Shown in pieces: positions 44,155-52,369 of a stretch of DNA of 64,000 nucleotides. The stretch is from contig NC_013524.1 of the NCBI RefSeq assembly GCF_000024985.1, positions 124,001 to 188,000 on the forward strand. Direction: 5' to 3'. Origin of the DNA: Sphaerobacter thermophilus DSM 20745. GTDB taxonomy: Bacteria; Chloroflexota; Chloroflexia; Thermomicrobiales; Thermomicrobiaceae. The notes beneath the pieces are model-generated. The model searched no databases. It had not been told where the DNA came from and was given only the letters and a program-made list of their open reading frames with translations. The first letter of the stretch is position 1. Every line of letters starts with the position of its first letter. Made by a program: the position numbers and the translations under genes.

Positions 44155-44880
44155 CTACTCGTCGGCCCGCACGATACGGCCGCTGCCGAGGATTCGCTGG
44201 TTGATCGATGGGTTGCCGTAGTAGTGCACGTCGCCGCTCCCCGCGATCGAGACGTTGAGCGATTGGGCGACGCGGACCGTGGCGTCGCCAGAGCCTGCCA
44301 CGTCGACCGCCGCCGTCTCGCTGGCCAGATCGGCAGCGCTGTACTCGCCCGACCCTTCGATTTCCACGCGCTGGTCCGTCACGTCTCCGGCGATGGTGCA
44401 GGTGCCGGAGCCGCTGATGCGGACATTGAGCTGATCGCCGGCAAAGCGCTCGATGCGGGCATCCGCCGACCCGGCAAGGCTCAGCGTCAGGGCATCGGTC
44501 TGGATGCTGGCCGACTCGACGTCCGCGCTGCCCTCGACCTCGATCGCGTGGATGTCCCGCATGGTCAGGTGGTAGCGGATTTCCCGAGTGGGTTGGATCG
44601 ACGTGCCGGGGCGCATGCCGATCTCCAGGCGCCCGTTGCGGACCTCCGTGCGGATGCGTGGCAGGATGTTGTCCTCGGCCTCGATGGTCAGCGCCTCGCG
44701 GTTGCCTTGCTCGATCACCAGCGTGCCGATGCCGCTGAGGGAAACCTGATCGAAGCCGGACACGTCGCGCGACTCGGTGGCCATGTTGCCCGATCCTTTC
44801 TCCGGGATGAAGGGGACGTTGCAGGCTACCGCGATCGGGAGGGCCAGGAGCGCGAGCATCAGGCGGAGCGGATACCGCAT
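44155..44880 (-). CDS. DUF2807 (GIN domain) lipoprotein
   Basis: This 241-residue protein has a signal peptide ending in a lipobox-like VAC at residue 20 (LLALPIAVACNVPF). It then has the repetitive beta-helix typical of DUF2807/GIN domains. Alternating strands carry repeated SGSG/AGSGD turns (ISGSGTCTI, IEGSGEYS, VAGSGDATV, IAGSGDVHYYGNP). It should be anchored to the outer face of the membrane. The molecular role of this family is not known; adhesion or sensing has been suggested. It starts 33 nt upstream of the aminotransferase stop region on the same strand, and may be co-transcribed with it. Confidence 0.85.
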   Translation of the reverse strand: MRYPLRLMLALLALPIAVACNVPFIPEKGSGNMATESRDVSGFDQVSLSGIGTLVIEQGNREALTIEAEDNILPRIRTEVRNGRLEIGMRPGTSIQPTREIRYHLTMRDIHAIEVEGSADVESASIQTDALTLSLAGSADARIERFAGDQLNVRISGSGTCTIAGDVTDQRVEIEGSGEYSAADLASETAAVDVAGSGDATVRVAQSLNVSIAGSGDVHYYGNPSINQRILGSGRIVRADE

Positions 44881-44912
44881 ACGCTGGTACCTCCAGAACG
44901 GGCTGCCCGCGA

Positions 44913-46127
44913 TCAGGCGTTGCGGCGGCTGGGATAGGCGGCGAGCCCAGCCTCGAGGATACCGGCCGCGCGGGTCAGTGTCTCCGGATCGAAGACACAG
45001 GCGAGCCGGATCTCGTCCTGGCCGCGCCCCGGGGTGACGTAGAAATCGCTCATCGGCGTCACCATGACCGCTTCCCCGTCGACGTGGAAGTCGCGCAGGA
45101 GCCAGGCCGCGAATTGCTCGCTGTCGTCCACCGGGAGCTGCGCGATGACGTAGAAGCCCCCGCCGGGCCGGTGGCAGGTCACTCCCTCGATGCGGGACAG
45201 CGCGGTGACGAGCGCATCAACCCGCTGGCGATAGGTCTCGACGACCGTGCTGATGTACGGCTCCGGTGCGCTGAGTGCCTCTGCGATGGCCAACTGCTCG
45301 ATGACGGGGACGGCGAGGCGCAACTCCGCCAGATCGGCGACGGCGGTCATGACCGCCGGGTTGCGCGAGACGATCGTGCCGATACGCATGCCGCAGGCGT
45401 TGAAGCGCTTGGAGATGCTGTCGATGACGACCACGTGGTCATCGAGTCCGGGGATCGAGAGTGCGCTCGGGGCGGGTGGGCCGTCGAACACAATCTCGCG
45501 GTACGTCTCGTCGGAGAGCAGGAAGATCCCGGTTTCCCGCACGATCTCGCCCAGCGCCAGAAGATCCTCGCGGCTGTAGACCGTCCCGGTCGGGTTGTTG
45601 GGGCTACAGATGAGGATCGCGCGTGTCTTCGGCGTGATCGCCGCGCGGATGGCCTCCGGCGACGGCGGAGTGAAGCCCGGCCCGAGGGGGACGGTTCGCA
45701 ACTGGAGGCCGGCAACGGCGGTTGTGCCCTGGTACGGTGCGTAGAACGGCTCGGGTATCAGGATCTCGTCACCGGGGTCGCACGTCGCGATCATCGCAAG
45801 CGAGAGGGCCTCGCTGGCGCCGCTGGTGATCACGATGTCCCCCGGTTCAACTTCGATCCCGTGGTGGCGGTAGTAGGTCACCCAGGCGTCCAGTGCCTCG
45901 GGCAGCCCGCGCGAAGGAGCGTAGGCCAGGTGTCGGCCCGCCGCGCCGGCAATCGACTCGGCGACGCTCGGAGGTGCCTGAAGGTCGGGCTGGCCGATGT
46001 TGAGGTGGATGATTCGACGTCCACGCCGCTTCGCCTCGTCAGCAAGGGGAGCGAGCCGGCGGATCGGCGAAACGGGGAGCGCCCGGCACCTCCGCGAGAC
46101 CGCCAGCTCCGTATGACCCGCCGTCAT
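44913..46127 (-). CDS. Class I/II PLP-dependent aminotransferase
   Basis: This 404-residue protein starts at ATG 46127 behind a perfect AAGGAGG. It is a fold-type I aminotransferase of the aspartate/aromatic group. IIHLNIGQPDLQAPPSV is the N-terminal motif. TSGASEALSLAM is the phosphate-binding region, CSPNNPTGTVYSREDL holds the Asn that contacts PLP, and LSDETYREIVFD holds the Asp/Tyr pair. VIDSISKRFNACGMRIG carries the Schiff-base Lys. It transfers amino groups between amino acids and 2-oxo acids. Family members use aspartate, aromatic or alanine-type substrates; eye inspection cannot choose. It is the first gene of its minus-strand pair. Confidence 0.92.
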   Translation of the reverse strand: MTAGHTELAVSRRCRALPVSPIRRLAPLADEAKRRGRRIIHLNIGQPDLQAPPSVAESIAGAAGRHLAYAPSRGLPEALDAWVTYYRHHGIEVEPGDIVITSGASEALSLAMIATCDPGDEILIPEPFYAPYQGTTAVAGLQLRTVPLGPGFTPPSPEAIRAAITPKTRAILICSPNNPTGTVYSREDLLALGEIVRETGIFLLSDETYREIVFDGPPAPSALSIPGLDDHVVVIDSISKRFNACGMRIGTIVSRNPAVMTAVADLAELRLAVPVIEQLAIAEALSAPEPYISTVVETYRQRVDALVTALSRIEGVTCHRPGGGFYVIAQLPVDDSEQFAAWLLRDFHVDGEAVMVTPMSDFYVTPGRGQDEIRLACVFDPETLTRAAGILEAGLAAYPSRRNA

Positions 46128-46362
46128 TCGATGGTCCTCCTTGTGAACGCTCGTACCGTTTGGTGCCCTCCGGGCGTGCCCGGATGGTAGCACAGAACTG
46201 TTACTTCATGGCCAGACGGCGAGATGGCGACTGTTGCGGGATTGCGACATCATCTCGTCCGCGGCGTACACGCCTGCCACCTGGGCGCTGCTACGCTGGG
46301 TGCAAGAGATGAGCGCAGTGGGAGGGGATGGGTCCTCCCCGAGCTCGCAAGGAGGGGCATCA

Positions 46363-47256
46363 ATGGACGGTGTGCGCTACATGACGCTGGAGGGCTGGCT
46401 GCTGGCTGCCGGCCTGGCCGTCGTGCTGGGGCTGGGTGCCAGCTATCTGCTCGACCGCCGCCTCCCCGTGGGCCGCACCCTGGGGCTGATCGGGCTGGCC
46501 TTCCTCGGGGTCTTCGGCGGCTCGGAGCTGTTCGGCCCGCTTGAGGGCGAGCAGGCCCTGAGCGAGCTGGGGCCCGCGCTGGGCGACTTCTACCTGCTGA
46601 CCGGCCTGCTGGGAGGGCTGGTGCTCATGGCGCTGGCCGTGGCCACCGGGCGCCGCGCCGCCGCCGGGCAGCCGACCGATGTGGCTCAGCAGGGCATCAG
46701 CGACCCGCCGGTGGCCCGCTGGCTGTTTGCCGACCTGCGTTCGGCCCCGCTGTGGTTCGGGCTGCGGCTCTACCTGGGCTATGAGTGGCTGGCGGCCGGC
46801 TGGCACAAGGTGACCGATCCCGCCTGGATGGACGGGGGGACAGCCCTGGCGGCCTTCTGGGAGCGGGTGGTGGCCGTGCCCGAGCAGGGGCGCCCGCCGA
46901 TCACCTACGGCTGGTATCGGGACTTTCTGAGCTTCATGCTGGAGCATGAGTGGTATCCCTGGTTTGCCCCGCTGGTGGCGGTGGGCGAGACGCTGATCGG
47001 GCTGGGGCTGATCCTGGGGGCCTTCGTGGGGATTGCGGCCTTCTTCGGCACGCTGCTGAACTTCAACTTCATGCTGGCGGGGACGGCCAGCACCAACCCG
47101 GTGCTGTTTGGGCTGGGGGTGTTCCTGGTGCTGGCCTGGAAGGTGGCCGGCTGGTGGGGGCTGGACCGGGTGCTGCTGCCGGCGCTGGGGGCCCCCTGGC
47201 GGCCGGGGGCGCTGTTCCGGGCGGCGCGCGGGCCGAAGGCACCGACGCCGGCCTGA
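46363..47256 (+). CDS. DoxX-family membrane protein
   Basis: This 297-residue polytopic membrane protein starts at ATG 46363 behind AAGGAGGGG. It has three N-terminal hydrophobic segments (about 8-28, 40-58 and 78-100). A DoxX/DoxD-like four-helix domain begins LWFGLRLYLGYEWLAAGWHKVTDPAWMDGG, carrying the usual conserved HK. PWFAPLVAVGETLIGLGLILGAFVGIAAF follows, with the characteristic GExxxGxxL helix, and then NFNFMLAGTASTNPVL. Related proteins are DoxD-like subunits of thiosulfate:quinone oxidoreductase and other quinone-linked membrane proteins. The partner gene (DoxA) is not nearby. The codon use is extremely G/C-rich. Confidence 0.85.
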   Translation: MDGVRYMTLEGWLLAAGLAVVLGLGASYLLDRRLPVGRTLGLIGLAFLGVFGGSELFGPLEGEQALSELGPALGDFYLLTGLLGGLVLMALAVATGRRAAAGQPTDVAQQGISDPPVARWLFADLRSAPLWFGLRLYLGYEWLAAGWHKVTDPAWMDGGTALAAFWERVVAVPEQGRPPITYGWYRDFLSFMLEHEWYPWFAPLVAVGETLIGLGLILGAFVGIAAFFGTLLNFNFMLAGTASTNPVLFGLGVFLVLAWKVAGWWGLDRVLLPALGAPWRPGALFRAARGPKAPTPA

Positions 47257-47317
47257 GACGACGCTACCTCCTCCCCCTCTCCACCGGTGCAGGCCCTGGG
47301 AGTGCTCCCGGGGCCTG

Positions 47318-47466
47318 TTGCATGCGGTGCGTGGTGCGTGCTCCGTGCTGCACCCCTCACCCCCAGCCCCTCTCGAACGGAGCCCACCAGGGGAGACGGG
47401 AGCAGCACGCAGCACGGATCACGGATCACGGAACACGCAATACGCATGACGCACTACGGATGACGA
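47318..47466. repeat. Foldback element with iterated CACGGATCACGG-type flanks
   Basis: The left flank has GCATGCGGTGCGTGGTGCG-type iterations. A C-rich core follows (CCCCTCACCCCCAGCCCCTC, then GAACGGAGCCCACCAGGGGAG). The right flank has complementary iterations: AGCACGCAGCACGG, ATCACGGATCACGGAACACG, CAATACGCATGACGC. It is the same design as the elements at 27.7 and 49.2 kb. Confidence 0.75.
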
Positions 47467-47523
47467 ACGGCCTGCTATGATCGTCGCGCAGTGTCCGGCG
47501 TGTCAGTACGGGAGGAGCTGGCG

Positions 47524-49227
47524 ATGGTGTGGGGTGAGCGAACCGCGAGCGGCGTGAAGGGGAACCGTCGGCCGACGGTGAAGCAGGAGGCGGTTGCCTC
47601 GCGGGGCATGGTGACCTCCAACCACCCGCTGGCCTCCCTGACTGGCACCGAGATGCTGCTGCTCGGGGGTAACGCGGTCGATGCGGCCATCGCCACCATG
47701 TTCGCGTTGTCGGTCGTCGAGCCGATGATGACGACGATCTTCGGCGCGGGGTTCATCACCATGCGCCTGGCGGACGGCACCGTTACCACGATCGACAACT
47801 ACGCCACGGTGCCGCTCGCAGCCCGCGAGGACATGTTCACGCCGATTCCCGGCTCGCTCGACAACGACGTCGAGGGTCGGCTGAACGACGTCGGCTACCT
47901 GGCCGTGGCCACGGGTGGCACGCTCCTGGGCTGGGCCACAGCGATTGAGCGCTACGGCAGGCTGCCGCTGGCGACGGTCGTGGCACCCGCCGTCCGCTTC
48001 GCGCGTCACGGCTTCCGGGTCAGCCCCTACCTGCACGAGATGATCCGCACCTGCGCGGAGGATCTGGCTCGCTTCCCCGCCAGCGCCGAGGTCTTCCTCC
48101 CCGGCGGGGATCCTCCGCCGGTTGGCGCTATCCTGCGCCGGGCCGACTACGCCGAGACGCTGGAGCGGGTCGGCGCCGAGGGGCCGGATTACCTCTACCG
48201 CGGCCCGCTTGGCGAAGCGATCGCGGCCGACATGGCGCGCAACGGCGGGCTGATCACGATGGAGGACCTGGCCGCCTACCGGGTCTACGAGCGTGCACCG
48301 GTGCGCGGCACCTACCGGGGCTACGAGATCGTGTCGATGGGGCCGGCCTCCTCCGGCGGCACGCACATCATTCAGATGCTCAACATCCTGGAGGGGTTCG
48401 ACCTGCGCGCGATGGGCTTCGGGACGCCCGACACCGTGCACCTTATCGCCGAGGTGATGAAGATCGCCTTCGCCGACCGCTTCCGCTACATGGCCGACCC
48501 GGAGCGCGTCCGCATCCCGCTCGACTGGCTGACCTCGAAGGAATATGCGGCGCAGCGCCGCGCGGAGATCGACATGAGCCGCGCTCAGCAGTACGTAGCC
48601 GCTCCCGCGCCCGAGGGTGAGGGCGACTGCACCACGCACTGCTGCGCGGTCGACGCCGAAGGGAACGTCGTCTCAACCACGCAGACGCTCAACAATGCCT
48701 TCGGGTCCAAGGTGACCGTGCCGGGCACCGGGATGTTGCTCAACAACTGCATGCACCTGATGGACCCGACGCCGGGCCGGACCAACTCGATCGAACCGGG
48801 CAAGCGGATTCTCTCCTCGATGTCGCCCACCATCGTGCTGAAAGACGGGAAGCCCCTGATGGCCCTCGGCACCCCCGGTGGGGTACGCATCTTCGGCTCC
48901 GTTATGCAGGCGATCATCAACGTCATCGACCACGGAATGACGTTGCAAGAGGCAGTCGAAGCGCCGCGCCTGTGGGACCGCGGCCCGGTGCTGGAGCTGG
49001 AGCGTGGCTTTGACAACCTGCCCGATCTGGTGGCCGAAATGGAGCGGCGCGGTCACGTGGTGGAGACGCCGCTGAAGGTAGCGGGCGGCATGAACGGCAT
49101 CCTGATCGACCCGGAGACCGGCCTGCTGCACGGCGCCGCCTGCTGGCGTGCCGACGGCGCCCCGATGGGCTTTTCCGGCGGCGACGCCATCGTCGAGGGC
49201 GAGTTCGACGCAGGGATTCCGGTGTGA
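47524..49227 (+). CDS. ggt: Gamma-glutamyltranspeptidase
   Basis: ATG 47524 was chosen because GGGAGGAGC lies upstream; it gives 567 residues, normal for the family. Visible family motifs are ASLTGTEMLLLGGNAVDAAIA, FGAGFITMRLADG, the LNNAFGSKV region and SSMSPTIVLKDGKPLMALGTPGG. The self-processing and catalytic Thr is in the CTTHCCAVDAEGNVVS segment near residue 370, so the protein should cut itself into large and small subunits. No signal peptide is evident, so it is probably cytoplasmic here. It transfers or hydrolyses gamma-glutamyl groups, which fits the peptide- and amide-use theme of the surrounding DNA. An acylase-type relative such as cephalosporin acylase is the alternative. Confidence 0.92.
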   Translation: MVWGERTASGVKGNRRPTVKQEAVASRGMVTSNHPLASLTGTEMLLLGGNAVDAAIATMFALSVVEPMMTTIFGAGFITMRLADGTVTTIDNYATVPLAAREDMFTPIPGSLDNDVEGRLNDVGYLAVATGGTLLGWATAIERYGRLPLATVVAPAVRFARHGFRVSPYLHEMIRTCAEDLARFPASAEVFLPGGDPPPVGAILRRADYAETLERVGAEGPDYLYRGPLGEAIAADMARNGGLITMEDLAAYRVYERAPVRGTYRGYEIVSMGPASSGGTHIIQMLNILEGFDLRAMGFGTPDTVHLIAEVMKIAFADRFRYMADPERVRIPLDWLTSKEYAAQRRAEIDMSRAQQYVAAPAPEGEGDCTTHCCAVDAEGNVVSTTQTLNNAFGSKVTVPGTGMLLNNCMHLMDPTPGRTNSIEPGKRILSSMSPTIVLKDGKPLMALGTPGGVRIFGSVMQAIINVIDHGMTLQEAVEAPRLWDRGPVLELERGFDNLPDLVAEMERRGHVVETPLKVAGGMNGILIDPETGLLHGAACWRADGAPMGFSGGDAIVEGEFDAGIPV

Positions 49228-49228
49228 G

Positions 49229-49345
49229 CGTCATGCGTCAGCCGTGATGCGTCATGCTTCCCCTTCACCCCAAGCCCCTCTCCCACAAGGGGAGAGGGGT
49301 GCTGGACGGCACACGGCACACGGACCACACAATACGCGTCGCGTT
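49229..49345. repeat. Foldback element with iterated CACGGCACACGG-type flanks
   Basis: The left flank is GTCATGCGTCAGCCGTGATG-like. The core is CCCCTTCACCCC...CCCCTCTCCC-ACAA-GGGGAGAGGGG, with a near-perfect stem of 10 bp. The right flank is ACGGCACACGGCACACGGACC and CAATACGCGTCGCG. It is the third member of the family seen at 27.7 and 47.3 kb. It lies directly after the gamma-glutamyltranspeptidase stop and may end its transcript. Confidence 0.8.
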
Positions 49346-49427
49346 TGACGTCCCCACCCCGCTCCGATAGGCTTGAGCCATCGGCCGGCGGCCGCCACGT
49401 GCGCGGTGCCGGCGGAGGAGCGCGACG

Positions 49428-50909
49428 ATGTCGACTGCGACCCAGCAGAACGCAGGTGCCCGAGCACCGATTGGCGACCTCACCGCCCCCGGCGCCATCC
49501 TGCTCGTCTCGTGCTACGAACTTGGCCACCAGCCGTTGAACCTGGCCTTCCCGCTGGCCTACCTGACCCAAGCGGGCTATTCCCCGGTGGCCGTCGACAC
49601 GGCGGTCGAACCACTCGATGACGCGGCGATCGCGGCCGCGCGGGTGGTGGCGATTTCCGTCCCGATGCACACCGCGCTGCGGCTGGGCACACAGGTCGCC
49701 CGCCGGGTTCGCCAGATTAACCCGGACGCGGTCATCGGCTTCTACGGCCTCTACGCGTGGCTCAACGCCGACTACCTGCTCCGCGAGCACGGCGACTTCG
49801 TGATCGGCGGCGAGTATGAGCGCCCGCTGCTCGACTTCGTGCGCGCGCTTGCGGCCGGCAGCGACGAGCCGGTGGAGGGCGTCTCCACCCGCGATTACCG
49901 GGTGCCTCCGTCGCTCGCGCGCATCGACTTTCCCATGCCGGAGCGGGCCAGCCTTCCGGCGATGAAGCGCTATGCGCACCTCATGATCGACGGGACGGCG
50001 ATCCCGGCCGGGTACACCGAGACGACCCGCGGCTGCCACCACACCTGTCTGCACTGCCCGGTGGTGCCGATCTACCGCGGGCGGTTCTTCGCCATTCCGC
50101 GCGAGGTCGTGCTGGAGGACATCCGACGGCAGGTGCGCCAGGGCGCCGGGCATATCACCTTTGGCGACCCCGACTTTCTGAACGGCCCGACCCACGCACT
50201 GCGCATCTGCCGGGCGATGCATGCGGAGTTCCCGCACGTCACCTTCGACATGACCACGCGGATCGAGCACATCTTGAAGCATCGCGACCTCATCCCCGAG
50301 TTCGCGCAGCTCGGGTGCGTCTTCGTCGTCTCGGCGGTGGAGTCGGTCAGCGAGATGGTGCTCGACCGCATCGACAAGGGCCATACGAAGGCGGACGTCG
50401 TCGAGGCGCTGCGTATTCTGGAGAGCGCGGGCATCGCCATGCGCCCGTCGCTGCTCCCCTTCACGCCGTGGACCACGATGGAGGATTACCTCGAACTCCT
50501 GCGGTTCGTCGAGGAATACGACCTGATCGACAACATCGATCCGGTGCACTTCTCGATCCGCCTCCTGGTGCCGCCCGGATCCGCCCTGCTGGACCGTCCA
50601 GAAACCAAGGAGTGGCTCGGCCCACTCGATGAGGCGGCCTTCACCTACACCTGGCGCAGCCCCGATCCGCGGCTGGATGCCCTCCAGCAGGAGGTTGCCC
50701 GCATCGCGGAGGCAGGCGAGGCTGCCGGTCAGGACTACGAGGAGACCTTCGCCCAGATTAAGGCTGCTGCCTACGCCGCGGCCGGCCTGGAGGTGCCCCC
50801 GCCGGTGCGGCGTGACACCGGCGTGCGCCGCCGGCCACCCCGCCTCAGCGAATCCTGGTTCTGTTGAGCGGAGCCCACCGCGGACCAGTCTGGTCCGCTG
50901 AGTCGGTAG
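49428..50909 (+). CDS. Radical SAM selenoprotein with Cys-Sec-Ala-Glu-Pro tail (UGA read-through)
   Basis: ATG 49428 follows GCGGAGGAGCGCG. Residues 20-140 resemble a B12-binding-like alpha/beta domain without a clear cobalamin DxHxxG motif. The radical SAM core follows, with its [4Fe-4S] motif C-x3-C-x2-C (Cys203, Cys207, Cys210 in RGCHHTCLHC). The frame reaches TGA at 50865-50867 immediately after Cys479. It then continues GCG GAG CCC (Ala-Glu-Pro) and ten more codons to TAG at 50907-50909. A UGA-directed selenocysteine gives C-U-A-E-P, and a hairpin of bacterial SECIS geometry follows at the right distance. I recall a named family, CUAEP/CCAEP-tail radical SAM (seleno)protein, which fits exactly; its reaction is not known to me. 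The predicted length is 493 residues with Sec480. Confidence 0.85.
50880..50898 (+). promoter_or_regulatory. Candidate bacterial SECIS hairpin
   Basis: GCGGACCA, loop GTC, TGGTCCGC form a perfect 8-bp stem within the predicted C-terminal coding region. The loop starts 20 nt after the UGA and its first base is G followed by U. These are the spacing and loop features expected for SelB-dependent bacterial SECIS elements. Confidence 0.7.
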
Positions 50910-51122
50910 ACAAGGGCGTACGCAGCCAACTAGGCATCGTACCAGCAGACCTGGAGCGAGAAAAGCGCTACACGACCCCGCTGTCGCCTGCGTTTGACGT
51001 TGACGTCACGGCGTTCAGTCGGTGCATCAGTACATCTGGCGCGCATGTCGAAAGAGTCGTATCATGACGATGCCTCCACGAGTTCACGGCATTTTCCTTG
51101 CGCGGGCATTGGGAAGCGCGAG

Positions 51123-51359
51123 ATGCCTTATGCTGACGAGCGCTTCGCGAACCAGCTGGAGCGGCAACTGAATAGACACGGACCGAGAAGCGTGTTTAGG
51201 ACGCGCCGGTCGCTCAAGTCCTTGATCGCAGAGCATGAGGAAAAGCTCGAGCGAGCGCGGTATCGTGAACGCCTGATACGCGAGTTGGCTACGTTCTATC
51301 GCCAACTCGAGACCGTCGAGCAGTTTATTCGCGACCGCGACCTACACGAAGATGAATGA
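51123..51359 (+). CDS. Small helical unknown protein
   Basis: I do not recognise this 78-residue protein. The ATG at 51123 (MPYADERFANQLERQLN) is preferred because GGGAAGCGCGAG precedes it; an upstream in-frame ATG at 50994 would add 43 residues of poor coding character. The sequence is charged and probably fully helical (IAEHEEKLERARYRERLIRELATFYRQLETVEQF), suggesting a coiled coil. Its 3' end overlaps or abuts the next small gene. The stretch is less G/C-rich than its surroundings. It lies 214 bp after the selenoprotein gene on the same strand. Confidence 0.5.
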   Translation: MPYADERFANQLERQLNRHGPRSVFRTRRSLKSLIAEHEEKLERARYRERLIRELATFYRQLETVEQFIRDRDLHEDE

Positions 51360-51672
51360 GGGTTGGAGTCCTCCCATGACGGTGGCTGGCGACATAGCCA
51401 AGACGCTGCATAAAGTCCACGAAGACGGATGGCTCGCGGATCGACTCGAGCAGACCGACGTGCTGAGCCATTCCGAGGCAGATGCGCTGGCGCTCGCGCT
51501 CGCGGACATTGCTGAGTCCATGGAGACCGTGTATTCCCAGCTCGTCCCGCGCTTACTGAAAGCCCTCAAGGCTGAGCAGCGAGATGAGGTGCTTAACGCA
51601 CTCTGGGATCTGCGTGAGGCGTTCCGTCACGTCGACTACCACATTCACGATGCGAAGCTGACGGAGCTGTAG
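51352..51672 (+). CDS. Small acidic helical unknown protein
   Basis: This 106-residue protein is unfamiliar to me. ATG 51352 overlaps the stop of the preceding small gene; ATG 51376 (MTVAGDIAKTLHKVHEDGWL), with TTGGAG upstream, would give 98 residues. The sequence is acidic and helical, with a VLSHSEADALALALADIAESMETV segment and a second long helix (LLKALKAEQRDEVLNALWDLREAFRHVDYHI). The overlap suggests that the two proteins are made together. The pair has the shape of a small two-protein module, but no toxin, antitoxin or phage motif is visible. Confidence 0.5.
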   Translation: MNEGWSPPMTVAGDIAKTLHKVHEDGWLADRLEQTDVLSHSEADALALALADIAESMETVYSQLVPRLLKALKAEQRDEVLNALWDLREAFRHVDYHIHDAKLTEL

Positions 51673-52012
51673 GTTCCGAACGGCACCGCTTCTCAAGGAT
51701 TGGTTGCGCCAGACGACTCCCGTATCACGCCGGACGAATCGGCCGTTACGGGGGTGGTACTTCGTACGGTAGGGGCGGGTACTGGGGGAAGATCTCAGCG
51801 CGCTCTCAACGGCGCGACACGCCCACATCGCCACTGACGTTGCTCCCACACCGTCGTCGCTCCGGCCTTGCCGACGATCGTGGTCCGCGTGCACGTCGCA
51901 CTGCTGTGAATCTACCTCGGTGGAACGTGATCTGCATTTACCCGGGTAGCGACGGTCGCGGTGCGGCCGGGCGGCGCGGGACGGCCCGCGCGGATTGAAA
52001 GTGGATGGACCG
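51673..52012. other. Intergenic stretch without recognised features
   Basis: These 340 bp follow the two small unknown genes. I see no open frame with family features, no repeat shared with other parts of the window and no clear promoter. Confidence 0.4.
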
Positions 52013-52363
52013 ATGCCTGACGGTGACCCTCGCAATGCTGCTTTTCGTTACTGCGACGTGTGCGGGCGGGTCGTGCCGGCGGCCAGCACCCAGCGGCTGG
52101 CAACCCACAACCTGTGCCTGCGCTGCGCACTCGTCTTCCAGCAAAGCCAGGACGGAAACGGGACGCCGCCCGGGGACCCGCGGGACGACGCTCGCTGGCA
52201 GGTTGACCCGGGTGTAGCCTCCGAGGGGCGGTTCGCCAGCTACCAGCCCACCGAGCGCGAACTCCAATGGTGGTCCTTCATCTCCTGGCTCGTCGCCACC
52301 GGACGTATAAGCGCCGGCCAGGACGAAGGTGCCGAACTCCTCGAGGCCGCTGAGCAGAGCTGA
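52013..52363 (+). CDS. Small protein with CxxC...CxxC zinc-binding pattern
   Basis: This 116-residue protein starts at ATG 52013 (MPDGDPRNAAFRYCDVCG). Cys pairs in YCDVCG and LCLRCA, separated by about 18 residues, fit a small treble-clef or zinc-ribbon finger. Tail residues LQWWSFISWLVATGRI may form a hydrophobic helix. It converges on the nitroreductase gene, with only 6 bp between the stops. No family is recognised. The start lacks a strong ribosome-binding site, so the true start may differ. Confidence 0.5.
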   Translation: MPDGDPRNAAFRYCDVCGRVVPAASTQRLATHNLCLRCALVFQQSQDGNGTPPGDPRDDARWQVDPGVASEGRFASYQPTERELQWWSFISWLVATGRISAGQDEGAELLEAAEQS

Positions 52364-52369
52364 CGACGG

